A stretch of DNA of 64,000 bases from Nostocoides sp. (GCA_016702415.1 JADJEA010000001.1:291001-355000); one strand, 5' to 3'; shown: positions 34,302 through 44,296, counted from the first letter of the stretch. Program-made: numbers and translations. The notes: generated by a model from the letters alone, not told the origin.

Positions 34302-35330
34302 ATGACGATGGCCGCCCTGCCGTCCCCTCGGACCCTCGACCCGCATCAGGCCCCGTCGCTGCGATGGGGCATCCTCGGCACCGGGTGGATCGCCGAGCGC
34401 TTCACCGCCTCGTTGCGCCGGCATACGACCCAGCGCATCCAGGCGGTCGGGTCGCGGACGAAGGAGAGCGCGGACCGGTTCGCGGCGGCCGCGGGGGCGC
34501 GGGCGGCCTACGGGTCGTATGAGGCGCTCGTCGCCGACCCCGAGGTCGACATCGTCTATGTCGCAACACCGCACAACCTCCACCATGCTCACGCCCTGCT
34601 GGCCATCGAGGCCGGCAACCACGTCCTGGTCGAGAAGCCCCTTGCCGTCAGTGCGGCCGAGGGGAGCGAGATCGCCGCCGCGGCCACCGAGGCGGGCGTC
34701 TTCTGCATGGAGGCGCTGTGGACGCTCTTCCTGCCGAAGTACGACGTCCTGCGGCACCTGCTCGACGATCTGCGGCTCGACACCGTGCTGGCCGACCTGG
34801 GCGAGCGGTTTGCGCCCGATCACCGGATCTTCCGGGCCGACCTGGCCGGCGGCCCGCTCTATGACCTCGCGACCTATCCGTTGAGCATTGCCATGTGGGC
34901 CCTGGGCGGGCCGCCCCAGCGCGTCACCGCGTCGGGCACTCCCGCCGCCAATGGTGTCAACGGGCAACTCGCCATGACGCTGGGGTATGCCGATACCGCT
35001 GTGGCCCAGCTCCATTCGACGATCCTTGGGGCGACTCCGACAACCGCGGCCTTCTCGGCGCCCGAGTGCACCATCGCGGTCGACGGGCCCTTCTATCAGC
35101 CGGGCGGGTTCACGGTCACCTGGGCGTCCGGGCAGTCCCTCCGGTATGACGAGCCCGCCGGTGCCCATCTCGCCGGCCTCCACTTCCAGGCGGCGGACGT
35201 GGCGCGCCGGATCGTGGCCGGCGAGATCGAATCCCCGATCCGTCCCCTGGCCGACTCGGTCGCCCTGCTTGAGGTCATGGACGCGATCCGGGAGCAGGTC
35301 GGCATACCGCTGCCCGGGACGCCCTCCTGA
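34302..35330 (+). CDS. Gfo/Idh/MocA-family oxidoreductase
   Basis: NAD(P)-dependent oxidoreductase of 342 residues, likely acting on a sugar, polyol or trans-dihydrodiol. Rossmann motif RWGILGTGWIAERFTASLRR (residues 21-40), VDIVYVATPHNLHHAHAL, and the conserved Lys in LVEKPLAVSAAEGSE. The C-terminal domain includes EALWTLFLPKYDVLRHLLDD and LYDLATYPLSIAMWALGG, typical of the dimeric dihydrodiol-dehydrogenase-like group. It is not close to LigC. The ATG follows CGGAGG. It is alone on this strand, between divergent IclR and the convergent esterase gene. Confidence 0.88.
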   Translation: MTMAALPSPRTLDPHQAPSLRWGILGTGWIAERFTASLRRHTTQRIQAVGSRTKESADRFAAAAGARAAYGSYEALVADPEVDIVYVATPHNLHHAHALLAIEAGNHVLVEKPLAVSAAEGSEIAAAATEAGVFCMEALWTLFLPKYDVLRHLLDDLRLDTVLADLGERFAPDHRIFRADLAGGPLYDLATYPLSIAMWALGGPPQRVTASGTPAANGVNGQLAMTLGYADTAVAQLHSTILGATPTTAAFSAPECTIAVDGPFYQPGGFTVTWASGQSLRYDEPAGAHLAGLHFQAADVARRIVAGEIESPIRPLADSVALLEVMDAIREQVGIPLPGTPS

Positions 35331-35362
35331 GGTCACGCGGCCAGGGGGGGTCCGGTGGGCGT

Positions 35363-36883
35363 TCAGCCGGCCACCGAGGACGGCCGCTGCCGCGCGAGTG
35401 CGTCCAGGACCCGGGATTCGAGGGCGAACACCGGTCCCGGGTGGGGAGGATCGGCATACGTCATCCCGAGGCGCGAGTCGCGATCCCACCGCGGCCACGG
35501 GAGTTCGTGGGTCGCCACGAACCGGACCCAGTCGCCGTGCATCGCGTCCGCGAGTGACTGCGGGGGGTTCGGGCCGGCCGACATCGCGACTCGCTCGGCG
35601 TCGAGGTGGTCCCAGACGAAGGGAAGCTCGGCACAGTGCGGGGCATATCCGGTGACCGGCTCGACGAATCGGTAGTCGTAGAGCCAGGTCGGCGCGGTCC
35701 GCGCGTCCGCCCACGCGACCAGGGGTGCCCGGAAGGCGTGGTCGGTCATCAGCTGGCCCAGCAGCGCGGTCGAACCACCCGCCAAGTCGGCGTATGCCGA
35801 GAGCCACCCCTCCCCGGCATCGCCGAGTGCGCGCGTGATCACCTCCGCGACGTCCGCCGGACCCCGCCCGAGGACGAGCGGTTCGAACATCGGCCCAGCC
35901 ATGGTGAACTCGTTCGCCGTCGCGCCCGCGAGCACCGGGACCGGCGCCTCCAACCCGGACCGGGGAGCGTCGTGGACCGGGCCGGTGAGGACCTCGCCGT
36001 CGACATACGGCCGATAGGGCACGGAGATCCCGCCGGTGGCGATCATGTCGGCGACGACACCGGCGAGATCGGCCGGTCGTGGCAGCTCTCGCTCGACCTC
36101 GTCCTGGAGATCGAGAACGCGATCCTCCTCGAGTCGAGCTAGATCGGCTGTGCGGCACGGAGTTCCGGCGAGTTCGGCGAGACGTCGGCCGGTGGCCTCG
36201 GCCTCGTCCAGGGACTGCGCCCCCAGGGCGCCCGACTGGCAAATCGCGGCGTGGACGAGCCCGCGCGCCATCGGGGAGGCGAGCAGGAAGCGGACCGAGG
36301 CCCCGCCCGCGGACTGCCCGGCGATCGTGACCCGCCCGGGGTCGCCGCCGAACGCGGCGATATTGTCGCGCACCCACTCCAGGGCCGCGATCTGGTCACG
36401 CAATCCGCGGTTGTGGACCCCGTCCTCGATCCAGCCGAACCCGTCGAACCCCAGGCGATAGGAGAGCGAGACGGTGACGATGCCGTCCCGGTTGAAGCTC
36501 GACCCGTCATACCAGGAGCCGGGGGAGGAGCCCGCCTTGAACCCGCCGCCGTGGATCCACACCAGGACCGGGCGCGGCGGCGCAACGGGAGACTCCTGCG
36601 GGGTGAAGACATTGACGTTGAGGATCTCCGCGCCCGGCACGCTCGGCTCGGGGATGGCCGTGACCTCGGCGAAGGGTCGGCGCTGGGGGGTCGGTCCGGG
36701 GCGGGTGCAGTCGCGGACGTCGCTCCATCCCGGGTGAGGCGTCGGCGCCCGAAACCGACGGTCGGCGACGGGTGCCGCGGCATACGGAATCCCGTAGAAC
36801 ACGGTGGAACCGTTGCGTCGCAACCCCCGCACCGGTCCCGCGGCGGTCTGGACGACGGGCGGGCCCGGGACGGGGTCGGTCAT
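35363..36883 (-). CDS. Carboxylesterase type B
   Basis: Serine esterase of 506 residues. NGSTVFYGIPYAAAPVADRR at the N-terminus, VLVWIHGGGFKAGSSPGSWY for the oxyanion hole, nucleophile Ser in VTIAGQSAGGASVRF, acid Glu near ATANEFTMAG, and His in YAPHCAELPFVWDHL. ATG 36883 lies one base after the araA stop, so it is translated with the arabinose operon. In that context removal of acyl or feruloyl groups from arabinose-containing plant material is a possible role; substrate is inference. The C-terminal tail includes TYADPPHPGP, encoded by an extended copy of the dispersed octamer. Confidence 0.9.
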   Translation of the reverse strand: MTDPVPGPPVVQTAAGPVRGLRRNGSTVFYGIPYAAAPVADRRFRAPTPHPGWSDVRDCTRPGPTPQRRPFAEVTAIPEPSVPGAEILNVNVFTPQESPVAPPRPVLVWIHGGGFKAGSSPGSWYDGSSFNRDGIVTVSLSYRLGFDGFGWIEDGVHNRGLRDQIAALEWVRDNIAAFGGDPGRVTIAGQSAGGASVRFLLASPMARGLVHAAICQSGALGAQSLDEAEATGRRLAELAGTPCRTADLARLEEDRVLDLQDEVERELPRPADLAGVVADMIATGGISVPYRPYVDGEVLTGPVHDAPRSGLEAPVPVLAGATANEFTMAGPMFEPLVLGRGPADVAEVITRALGDAGEGWLSAYADLAGGSTALLGQLMTDHAFRAPLVAWADARTAPTWLYDYRFVEPVTGYAPHCAELPFVWDHLDAERVAMSAGPNPPQSLADAMHGDWVRFVATHELPWPRWDRDSRLGMTYADPPHPGPVFALESRVLDALARQRPSSVAG

Positions 36884-36884
36884 G

Positions 36885-38405
36885 TCAGACTCCAGCGGCG
36901 AGATGGTGGTACGCGGCGCTCCACCGTAGCTCGCGAGCAAAGGCCCGCGTGGTCGTCCCGGCGCCGATGAGGGCGAGCTCGGTGCCGGTGAGGTCGGCGA
37001 GGTCGAGCAGATCCTCGCTGGTCAGCTGGGTCGACAGGACCGTATGGTGCGGACCCCCCGCCGTCAGCCAGCACTCGGTCGAGGTGGTGAAGTCGGGAAC
37101 CGGTGCCCACACCGCGCGGGCGACCGGCAGCCGCGGCATCTCGGCGAGGGCGGGGACGACTCGGCATTCGTTGGCCACGAACCGGAATCGCTCGCCGAGG
37201 TCGCAGATCCCGAGGGTCACCCCATCGCCCGGCGCCGCGTCGAAGACGAGTCGGACCGGGTCCTCGCGGCCCCCGATGCCGAGTGGGTGGATCTCCACGC
37301 GCGGGCGCCCGGTGGCGATCGACGGGCAGACCTCGAGCATATGGGCGCCGAGGATGAGTTCCCGGCCCGGCTCGAGATGGTAGGTGTAGTCCTCCATGAA
37401 GGAGGTCCCGCCGGGGCGTCCGGCCCCCATGGTCTTGAGAGTGCGGACCATGACCGAGGTCTTCCAGTCGCCCTCGCCGCCGAATCCGTAGCCGTCGGCC
37501 ATGAGCCGTTGCACCGCAAGGCCGGGAAGCTGGCGCAGCCCGCCGAGATCCTCGAAGTTCGTCGTGAACGCGCCATACCCGCCGTCCTCGAGGAAACCCC
37601 GCAGGCCCGCTTCGATGCGGGCGGCGTAGCGCAGGGACTCGTGGCGGGCACCGCCCGGACGCAGCTCGGGGACAACGGCATACAGGTCGGTGTAACGGGT
37701 GACCAGATCGTCGACGGCCGCGTCCTCCACCGCGTCGACCCGCGCGACGAGGTCGTTGACGCCGAAGGCGTCCACCGACACGCCGAACCGGATCTGAGCC
37801 TCGACCTTGTCCCCTTCGGTCACGGCGACCCCGCGCATGTTGTCGCCGAAACGCGCCAGTCGCAGGTGCCGCAGATCGTCGTATGCCGCGGCCACCCCCG
37901 ACCACGCCGCGATCCTCGCGAGGACGGCCGGGTCGCAGGTGTGGCCGACGATCGTCTTGCGCGGCACCCGCATCCGCGTCTGGACGAACCCGAACTCCCG
38001 ATCACCATGGGCGGCCTGGTTGAGATTCATGAAGTCCATGTCGATGGTGGCCCAGGGCAGGTCGCGGTTGACCTGGGTGTGGAGGTGGAGCAAGGGCTTG
38101 GTCAGAGCGCCCAGCCCGCCGATCCACATCTTCGCCGGCGAGAAGGTGTGCATCCACGCGACGACACCGATGACACGGTCGTCGCTGCTCGCGTCGATCA
38201 TGGCCCGGCGAATCCCGTCGGCATCGGTCAGCACCGGCTTCGCGATGATATCGGCGCGCAGATCCGGGGCCGCGGCGAGCGCGTCGGAGATGCTCCGCGA
38301 CTGGTCGCGGACCTGGTCCAGGACCTCCGGACCATAAAGCCCTTGCGACCCCGTGAGGAACCAGATCTGCTTGCGGGACACGGTGGTCGGAGCATCCGTC
38401 GTCAT
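36885..38405 (-). CDS. araA: L-arabinose isomerase
   Basis: Converts L-arabinose to L-ribulose; 506 residues, close to the usual 500. IWFLTGSQGLYGPEVLDQVR at the N-terminus, WMHTFSPAKMWIGGLGALTK, LHLHTQVNRDLPW and NLNQAAHGDREFGFV are hallmarks. Active-site Glu residues lie in GFGGEGDWKTSVMVRTLK and TSFMEDYTYHLEPG, with His in the latter and near the C-terminus (GGPHHTVLS). ATG 38405 is one base after the araD stop, and the esterase follows one base later, so the operon is araB-araD-araA-esterase. A frame open further upstream is not coding. Confidence 0.95.
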   Translation of the reverse strand: MTTDAPTTVSRKQIWFLTGSQGLYGPEVLDQVRDQSRSISDALAAAPDLRADIIAKPVLTDADGIRRAMIDASSDDRVIGVVAWMHTFSPAKMWIGGLGALTKPLLHLHTQVNRDLPWATIDMDFMNLNQAAHGDREFGFVQTRMRVPRKTIVGHTCDPAVLARIAAWSGVAAAYDDLRHLRLARFGDNMRGVAVTEGDKVEAQIRFGVSVDAFGVNDLVARVDAVEDAAVDDLVTRYTDLYAVVPELRPGGARHESLRYAARIEAGLRGFLEDGGYGAFTTNFEDLGGLRQLPGLAVQRLMADGYGFGGEGDWKTSVMVRTLKTMGAGRPGGTSFMEDYTYHLEPGRELILGAHMLEVCPSIATGRPRVEIHPLGIGGREDPVRLVFDAAPGDGVTLGICDLGERFRFVANECRVVPALAEMPRLPVARAVWAPVPDFTTSTECWLTAGGPHHTVLSTQLTSEDLLDLADLTGTELALIGAGTTTRAFARELRWSAAYHHLAAGV

Positions 38406-38406
38406 C

Positions 38407-39141
38407 TCATCGGCCTTTGCGGGTGGGTGGTGTTTGGCCTGGCTGGCCATAGACGTTCTGATAGCGGTCGTAGAGCCGGTCGATGTCGCGCTCGGCCAGC
38501 GGCGGGGGCTCGCCGAGCTGGCGCGCGAGGTGGACCGTCCGGGCGACGTCTTCGAGCATGACCGCGGCCTTGACCGCCGCCCGGGCACTGGTCCCGACCG
38601 TGAACGGGCCGTGTCCGGCCATGAGGACCGCCGTGGACCGGGTGGTGCGCAGGGTCTCCACCAGGCCACGGCCGATCGAGTCGTCGCCGATGAGCGCGAA
38701 TGGCCCGACCGGGATATCGCCGCCGAATTCGTCGGCGATCATCGTCAGGACACAGGGGATCGGCTCCCGGCGCGCGGCCCAGGCCGTCGCATAGGTCGAA
38801 TGTGTGTGGACCACCCCCCCGATGTCCGGCAGATGCCGGTAGACGTAGGCGTGCGCCGCCGTGTCACTGCTCGGGTTGTGGTCTCCCTCGATGAGATTGC
38901 CGTCGAAATCGGTCACGACCATCGCGTCGGGGGTCAACTCGTCATACATCACCCCGGACGGCTTGATGACCAGGAGGTCGGCACCGGGCACCCGCGCGGA
39001 GACATTCCCGGCCGTCCACACGACCAAGTCGTTGCGGGGGAGGTGGGCGTGCAGGGCCGCGACCTCGACCTTCAACCGGTCCACCGCCGCGCGCACCCTC
39101 TCGACGTCGCGGCGCTCGCCGAAGTATGCCGACCCGCTCAC
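38407..39141 (-). CDS. araD: L-ribulose-5-phosphate 4-epimerase
   Basis: Zn-dependent class II aldolase-fold enzyme giving D-xylulose 5-phosphate; 244 residues. VVWTAGNVSARVPGADLLVI, KPSGVMYDELTPDAMVVTD, and the metal-binding VVHTHSTYATAWAA with two His; a third His lies in LMAGHGPFTVG. YQNVYGQPGQ near the C-terminus is typical of AraD. GTG 39141 overlaps the araB stop (GTGA) and is close to a GTATGCCG copy that encodes Ala-Tyr near the N-terminus. Confidence 0.95.
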   Translation of the reverse strand: MSGSAYFGERRDVERVRAAVDRLKVEVAALHAHLPRNDLVVWTAGNVSARVPGADLLVIKPSGVMYDELTPDAMVVTDFDGNLIEGDHNPSSDTAAHAYVYRHLPDIGGVVHTHSTYATAWAARREPIPCVLTMIADEFGGDIPVGPFALIGDDSIGRGLVETLRTTRSTAVLMAGHGPFTVGTSARAAVKAAVMLEDVARTVHLARQLGEPPPLAERDIDRLYDRYQNVYGQPGQTPPTRKGR

Positions 39142-40804
39142 CCGCGGGCCGCCCGCCGGATCGCCTTCAGCCGCCGCATGACCTCGGTGCCGCCCCGACC
39201 GAAATGGTCATGGAGAGCGCGGTATTCGGCATAGAGCGCGGCATAGCGCGCGACATTGTCCGGGATCGGCTGGTAGGCCCCGACGTCGCGCCCGCCCATG
39301 GCCGCGGCAGCGGCGCGGATGTCGGGATAGGCGCCCGCGGCGACCGCGGCGTGGATCGCCGAACCGAGCGCCGGCCCTTGGGTGGAGGTGACCACGGAGA
39401 GCGGGAGGTTTAGGACATCGGCATAGATCTGCATCAGCAGCGGGTTCTTGGCCAACCCGCCGGCGACGACGAACTCGGTGACCGGGACCCCCGAGTCGTT
39501 GAAGGTGTCGACGATCATCCGGGCGCCGTATGCCGTTGACTCCAGCAGCGCCCGATAGATGTCCTCGGCGCGGGTCGCCAGGGTGAGTCCGACAATCAGC
39601 CCCGACAGATCGTGGTCGACCAGGACCGAGCGATTGCCGCTCCACCAGTCGAGGGCGATCAGGCCGTGGGCGCCGATCGGTTGGGTCGCAGCGAGTTCGG
39701 TGAGGTGCTCGTGCAGCGACTGGCCGCGCGCGCGGGCGGCGGCGGCATACTCCCCCGGGACGGCTCGCTCGGTGAACCAGCCGAAGATGTCGCCGACCCC
39801 GGACTGGCCGGCCTCATAGCCCATGAGACCGGGGACGATCCCACCGTCGACCACCCCGCACATGCCCGGCACCTCGGCCAGCGTCGACCCGGACATGACG
39901 TGACAGGTCGAGGTGCCCATGATGGCCACCATCGCCCCCGGATGGGTGACTGCCGCCGCCGGCGCGCTCACGTGCGCGTCGACATTGCCGACCGCGACCG
40001 GGATGCCGACCGGCAGTCCGGTCCAGCCGCTGGCCTCGTCGGTGAGATGCCCTGCGACGGAACCGAGTTCGCCGATGTGGTGGGCGAGTTTGGCGTCGAC
40101 GAAGTCGACGAAGCCGGGGTTGAGCGCGGCGAGATAGTCCCGGGACGGGTAGGCCCCGTCCTGATAGATCCCCTTGTATCCGGCGGTGCAGGCATTGCGG
40201 ACATAGTGGCCGCCGAGCCGCCAGACGATCCAGTCGGCGGCTTCGACGAACTTCCACATCGCCGCATAGGTCGCCGGTGCGTCCTCCAGCAGTTGCAGGC
40301 CCTTGGCGAACTCCCACTCGCTGGAGATGAGCCCGCCGTAGCGCGCCAGCCAGGGCTCTCCGCGGGCCGCGGCCAGCGCGGTGATCCGATCGGCTTGCCC
40401 TTGCGCCGCATGGTGTTTCCAGAGTTTGACATAGGCGTGCGGGTCGAGCGCGAAGCCGGCGACCTCGTTCAGGGGCGTGCCGTCCTCAAGCACCGGGACC
40501 ATCGTGCAGGCGGTGAAGTCCGTGGCGATGCCGATGACATCGGACGGGTCGATGCCGGCCTGCGTGACCGCCGCCGGGACGGCCCGCCGGAGCACCTCGA
40601 GGTAGTCGTCAGGGACCTGGAGCGCCCAGTCGGGGGAAGCTGGGTCGAACTGCCGGGAAGATGGGTGTCGATGACACCATGGGGGTAGTCGAGAACGGCG
40701 CTGCCCATCTCGCTGCCGTCCCGCACGCGGACGACGAGGGCGCGCCCAGAAAGCGTCCCGAAGTCGATTCCCACGACGAACTGCTCGCGTCCGGTTCCGC
40801 TCAT
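39138..40804 (-). CDS. araB: L-ribulokinase, with one apparent frameshift near the N-terminus
   Basis: ATP-dependent kinase of the FGGY family, about 555 residues, phosphorylating L-ribulose. The first 45 residues from ATG 40804 (FVVGIDFGTLSGRALVVRVR, then YPHGVIDTHLP) are in one frame; the rest, from about SRQFDPASPDWALQVPDDYL, is in another, so one base is gained or lost near 40,650. Downstream motifs are intact: DFTACTMVPVLEDGTPL, CTAGYKGIYQDG, MVAIMGTSTCHVMSG, VVAGGLAKNPLLMQIYADVL and TQGPALGSAIHAAVAAG. It follows the GH42 gene by 9 bp and overlaps araD. A sequencing error is more likely than inactivation because everything after the shift is conserved. Confidence 0.9.
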
Positions 40805-40813
40805 CAGTGCTCC

Positions 40814-42985
40814 TCAGCCGGCCAGCAGGACGCGAACATCCCACGGGCCCAGTCGGATCGGGTCACCCGGGGCGATCGCCATGCCGCCGAGGAGGTCGTC
40901 GAAGGGCGTGGTTGCGCTCACGGTCGTCGGCGTCCACGACCAGTTGTGGAGGACGTGGACCTGTCGGCCGTCCGGGGTGCGCGACGTCATGTCCGTCACC
41001 GCCGGGGGCAGCTCGGGCCACCCGGAGATCCGGTGGGGCGCGAGCCAGCGCGCCAGGGACCGCGCCAGGTCCTCATCCGGTATGCCGCCCACCAGCGTCA
41101 CCCGGCCCGCGCCGTGGGGCGCGGTGGTCATCGCCGCGAAGGTCCCGTAGTGCGGGTGGTCGAGTCGGGCGAGCACCTGCGCACCCTCGGTAGTCGTGCT
41201 GGGACCGCCGGGGGCGGTGGGCGGCCCCACCACCAGCAGTTCGGCGTAGTCGGTCATAGCTCCGCAGAAGTCGTTCGCGACAGAGAAGTCTTGCGCGACA
41301 ACGGCAACCGGGCACGCGAGGGTGGCCGACTCGGCATACCACGCATGGGCGGCCCGATGAAGGTGGGCGGGAGCAGGATCGGCCCACGGCCGGCCCTCGC
41401 GGTCGGCATACGCCGTCCGGGGACCGAGGACGAGGTGACCACCGGCGGCGGCATAGGCCTCGAGGAAGGTGAGGTCGTCGGGCGCGGTGAGATAGAGCCC
41501 GGCGACGAGGAGCACCGGATAGGCCGCGGCCGCCTCCTGCGGCGACAGGGTCCCGCCGCGCGACGGAAGCAGGTGTTGGGCCCGCACCAGGCGCTGTTGG
41601 CGGCCGGTCTCGGTGATCCCCCGGCAGAACGGCTGGACGATCCGGCGGTAGGAGTCGGGGTCGACCGTCCCGCCGGGCGCACCGAGCGGACCCTGGGTCG
41701 TCAAGGCGAACTTGCTGTCGCAATCCCAGAGGACGGCGATGTCGAACTCCGGCTCGGCACCCGCGAAGGCGGCCCCCGCCTTGGTGAGATCGGCTCCGAG
41801 GGAGGCGAGTTCGGCATACACCCCACCGGGTCGGCCACTGTGGGGGAGCACGCCGACCCAGTGGGTCTCGGCGCCATAGGGAAGGGTGTTCCAGTGCCAG
41901 TACGACACCATCCGGGCACCGCGGGAGACCAGCAGCCATGCGGCCTGGCGCCACTGCCCGGGATAGGGGGACATTGCCGTTGCCGAGTTGCCGATCGATC
42001 CGGCATTGGTCTCGGTGACGAGGAAGGGTGCCTGCCGGCTCGACCACATGAGGTCGGCGAGGTGGGTGACCGCCCAGGGACCGCGGACGATCCAGCCCAT
42101 CGGACCCCGTGCGGCGGGGACGGGGCTGGGGTTGGTCAAGGAGTCGCCCATGTCGTAATAGGCGTTGCCGGACAGGATGTCCAGCTGGGCGCCGAGGTCG
42201 ACATCCTCGACCGCCGACTGCTCCATCGACACGCAGGTGGTGACGAACTGACCGTCCCGGCGCAGATCGCGCACAAGGTCGGCCTGCCAGCCGATGAACT
42301 CGGTCACCAGGTCGGCCTGGAAGCGTCGCCACGCGAGGTCGTATTGCGGCTGTTGGTTTCCGTCGGGCCGCCACAGGTCGGCCCAGGTGGAGAGGCGGTG
42401 CGACCAGTAGGTCAAACCCCACTCGCGGTTGAGGGTCTCGACGTCGCCATAGCGAGTTCGGAGCGAGTCGACGAACCGCTGGAAGATGCCCTCGTTGTGC
42501 AGCAGGCGCAGCCCCGGCTCATTGTCGACCTGATAGCCGATGATCGCCGGGTGGTCCCGATAGCGTTCCACGACAACGCGAATGATGCGCTCGGCATACC
42601 AGCGATAGGTCGGATGCGTGAAGTCCATCTCCTGGCGGCCACCCCAGCCGATGCGCTGCCCGGTGGCGGACTCGCCGGCGACCTCGGGGTGCCGGCGAGC
42701 CAACCACATCGGGAGCGCATAGGTCGGCGTGCCGAGGATGGCCCCGATCCCGTGGGCATGCGCGGCATCGAGGACGGGCTCGAGCCAGTCGGTTTCGAAG
42801 CGGCCGTCCTCCGGCTCCCAGGTGGACCAGACCGACTCACCCACGCGGATGACGTCGAAGCCCGCCGCCGCCATGAGGCGCAGGTCCTCGGCGAGATCGG
42901 GTCGGCGCTGATACTCCAGGTAATACGCCGCGCCGAACCGGATCGGCCTGGCCCCGGGATCCTGGGTGAACTCGGTGTCGGTCAC
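40814..42985 (-). CDS. Beta-galactosidase / alpha-L-arabinopyranosidase (GH42)
   Basis: 723 residues from GTG 42985. GAAYYLEYQRRPDLAEDLRL opens the TIM barrel. The acid/base Glu is in IIGYQVDNEPGLRLLHNEG and the nucleophile Glu in FLVTETNAGSIGNS; YWHWNTLPYGAETHWVGVLP is also a GH42 signature. The trimerisation (ThuA-like) domain and C-terminal beta domain follow. No signal peptide, so it acts on imported oligosaccharides. Position upstream of araB suggests galactose or arabinopyranose from arabinogalactan-type plant material. It starts 22 bp after the xylose isomerase stop and precedes araB by 9 bp. Confidence 0.92.
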   Translation of the reverse strand: MTDTEFTQDPGARPIRFGAAYYLEYQRRPDLAEDLRLMAAAGFDVIRVGESVWSTWEPEDGRFETDWLEPVLDAAHAHGIGAILGTPTYALPMWLARRHPEVAGESATGQRIGWGGRQEMDFTHPTYRWYAERIIRVVVERYRDHPAIIGYQVDNEPGLRLLHNEGIFQRFVDSLRTRYGDVETLNREWGLTYWSHRLSTWADLWRPDGNQQPQYDLAWRRFQADLVTEFIGWQADLVRDLRRDGQFVTTCVSMEQSAVEDVDLGAQLDILSGNAYYDMGDSLTNPSPVPAARGPMGWIVRGPWAVTHLADLMWSSRQAPFLVTETNAGSIGNSATAMSPYPGQWRQAAWLLVSRGARMVSYWHWNTLPYGAETHWVGVLPHSGRPGGVYAELASLGADLTKAGAAFAGAEPEFDIAVLWDCDSKFALTTQGPLGAPGGTVDPDSYRRIVQPFCRGITETGRQQRLVRAQHLLPSRGGTLSPQEAAAAYPVLLVAGLYLTAPDDLTFLEAYAAAGGHLVLGPRTAYADREGRPWADPAPAHLHRAAHAWYAESATLACPVAVVAQDFSVANDFCGAMTDYAELLVVGPPTAPGGPSTTTEGAQVLARLDHPHYGTFAAMTTAPHGAGRVTLVGGIPDEDLARSLARWLAPHRISGWPELPPAVTDMTSRTPDGRQVHVLHNWSWTPTTVSATTPFDDLLGGMAIAPGDPIRLGPWDVRVLLAG

Positions 42986-43007
42986 ACCGGCCTCCGCGAC
43001 GCCGGCG

Positions 43008-44186
43008 TCAGCCGACGAGGTGCTCGACGGCGAGCTGGTTGAGCCGGACGAAGCCGAAGTCCCGTTCGGCGGCCTTCTCGGCGTTGAAGCCGTCGTCGGT
43101 CGCCAGGAAGTCGGCGAGACTCTCCCCGTCATCCAGGGTCGGCTGCTTCAAGGTCGTGACCCCGGAGTACTCGAGGGCCTCGACGACGCGGGGGTCGGCC
43201 CGGAAGGCCTTGGCCTTCTCGGCCAAGAGGAGATAGGTCTGCATGCAGGCCTTGGCCGACTCCCAGACGCCTTCCATGTGCTCGGTCCGCGACGGCTTGT
43301 AGTCGAAGTGCTTCGGCCCGACATAGCGGGGCGCGTCGGGATTGCCGGCGAATCCGTTCTCCAGCAGGTCGACCGTGAAGAAGGCCGATAGCAGATCGCC
43401 GTGGCCGAAGACGAGGTCCTGGTCGTATTTCAGGCCACGCTGGCCGTTGAGGTCGATGTGGAAGAGCTTGCCGCTCCACAGGGCCTGGGCGAGCTGGTGG
43501 GTGTAGTTGAGGTTGGCCATCTGCTCGTGGCCGACCTCGGGGTTGAGCCCGACGATGTCGCCGTACTCGAGCTCGGCGATGAGGGCGAGCGCGTGCCCGA
43601 CGGTCGGGAGGAAGATGTCACCGCGGGGCTCGTTGGGCTTGGGCTCCAACGCGATTCGCAGGCCATAGCCCTTGTCCTTGACATAACCGGCGACGGTGTC
43701 GAGGCCCTCCTTGTAGCGGTCGAATGCGGCATACAGATCCTTGGACCCGTCGTATTCCGCGCCCTCGCGCCCACCCCACATGACGAATGTCTCGGCGCCC
43801 AACTCGGCGGCGAGGTCGACGGCGCGAAGGATCTTCCGGAGGCCGAAGCGGCGCACCGCACGGTCGTTGCTGGTCAGGCCGCCGTCCTTGAAGACGGGGT
43901 GGGAGAAGGTGTTGGTCGTGACCATCTCGATGGTCAGGCCCGCGGCGTCGACGGCGTCCTTGAACTGCCGCAGGATGCGCTCCCGGTCGGCGTCGGAGGC
44001 GTCGAAGGGATAGACGTCGTTGTCGTGGAAGGTGACCCCCCACGCGCCGACCTCGGCGAGCTTCGCGGCATACTCCCACGGGTCGAGCGCGGGCCGGGTC
44101 GAGACACCGAACGGGTCGGTGCCGGTCCACCCCACCGTCCAGAGTCCGAAGGAGAACTTGTCCGACTTCTCGGGTGAACGCACCAT
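43008..44186 (-). CDS. xylA: Xylose isomerase, actinobacterial (class I) type
   Basis: Interconverts D-xylose and D-xylulose; 392 residues. FSFGLWTVGWTGTDPFGVST, VTFHDNDVYPFDASDADRER (catalytic His region), FVMWGGREGAEYDGSKD, LRIALEPKPNEPRGDIFLPT (metal Glu), GLNPEVGHEQMANLNYTHQL and KLFHIDLNGQRGLKYDQDL (metal residues) are all present. I choose ATG 44186, preceded by AGGAGGCAGCG, over a start 12 codons earlier. No xylulokinase gene is in the window. It is divergent from the ROK regulator across an AT-rich operator region and heads the run xylA-GH42-araB-araD-araA. Confidence 0.95.
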   Translation of the reverse strand: MVRSPEKSDKFSFGLWTVGWTGTDPFGVSTRPALDPWEYAAKLAEVGAWGVTFHDNDVYPFDASDADRERILRQFKDAVDAAGLTIEMVTTNTFSHPVFKDGGLTSNDRAVRRFGLRKILRAVDLAAELGAETFVMWGGREGAEYDGSKDLYAAFDRYKEGLDTVAGYVKDKGYGLRIALEPKPNEPRGDIFLPTVGHALALIAELEYGDIVGLNPEVGHEQMANLNYTHQLAQALWSGKLFHIDLNGQRGLKYDQDLVFGHGDLLSAFFTVDLLENGFAGNPDAPRYVGPKHFDYKPSRTEHMEGVWESAKACMQTYLLLAEKAKAFRADPRVVEALEYSGVTTLKQPTLDDGESLADFLATDDGFNAEKAAERDFGFVRLNQLAVEHLVG

Positions 44187-44254
44187 CGCTGCCTCCTGGG
44201 CGGTGAATTGATTTCGTGACAAAATATATTGGGTCAGGCGACTACAGTCAAGGG
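44187..44254. promoter_or_regulatory. Divergent xylA/ROK promoter and operator region
   Basis: Unusually AT-rich for this window: TTGATTTCGTGACAAAATAT at about 44208-44227, then TTGGGTCAGG. It separates the xylA ribosome site from the ROK regulator, where a XylR/ROK operator and both promoters are expected. A half-palindromic TGACAAAATATATTGGGTCA can be read, arms imperfect. Confidence 0.6.
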
Positions 44255-44296
44255 GGTGTCTGTCGCGCCGCCCCGCCGCCCGGGGACCGCGACGCC

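Noticed and set aside
33372..36377. A 1001-codon minus-strand frame that includes the IclR regulator
   Set aside because: Only the last 265 codons, after a strong ribosome site and ATG at 34169, look like protein; the rest is a shadow of the genes at 34.3-36.4 kb.
40661..43042. A long open frame (793 codons) on the + strand
   Set aside because: Antisense shadow of the GH42 and araB genes, with no recognisable domain.
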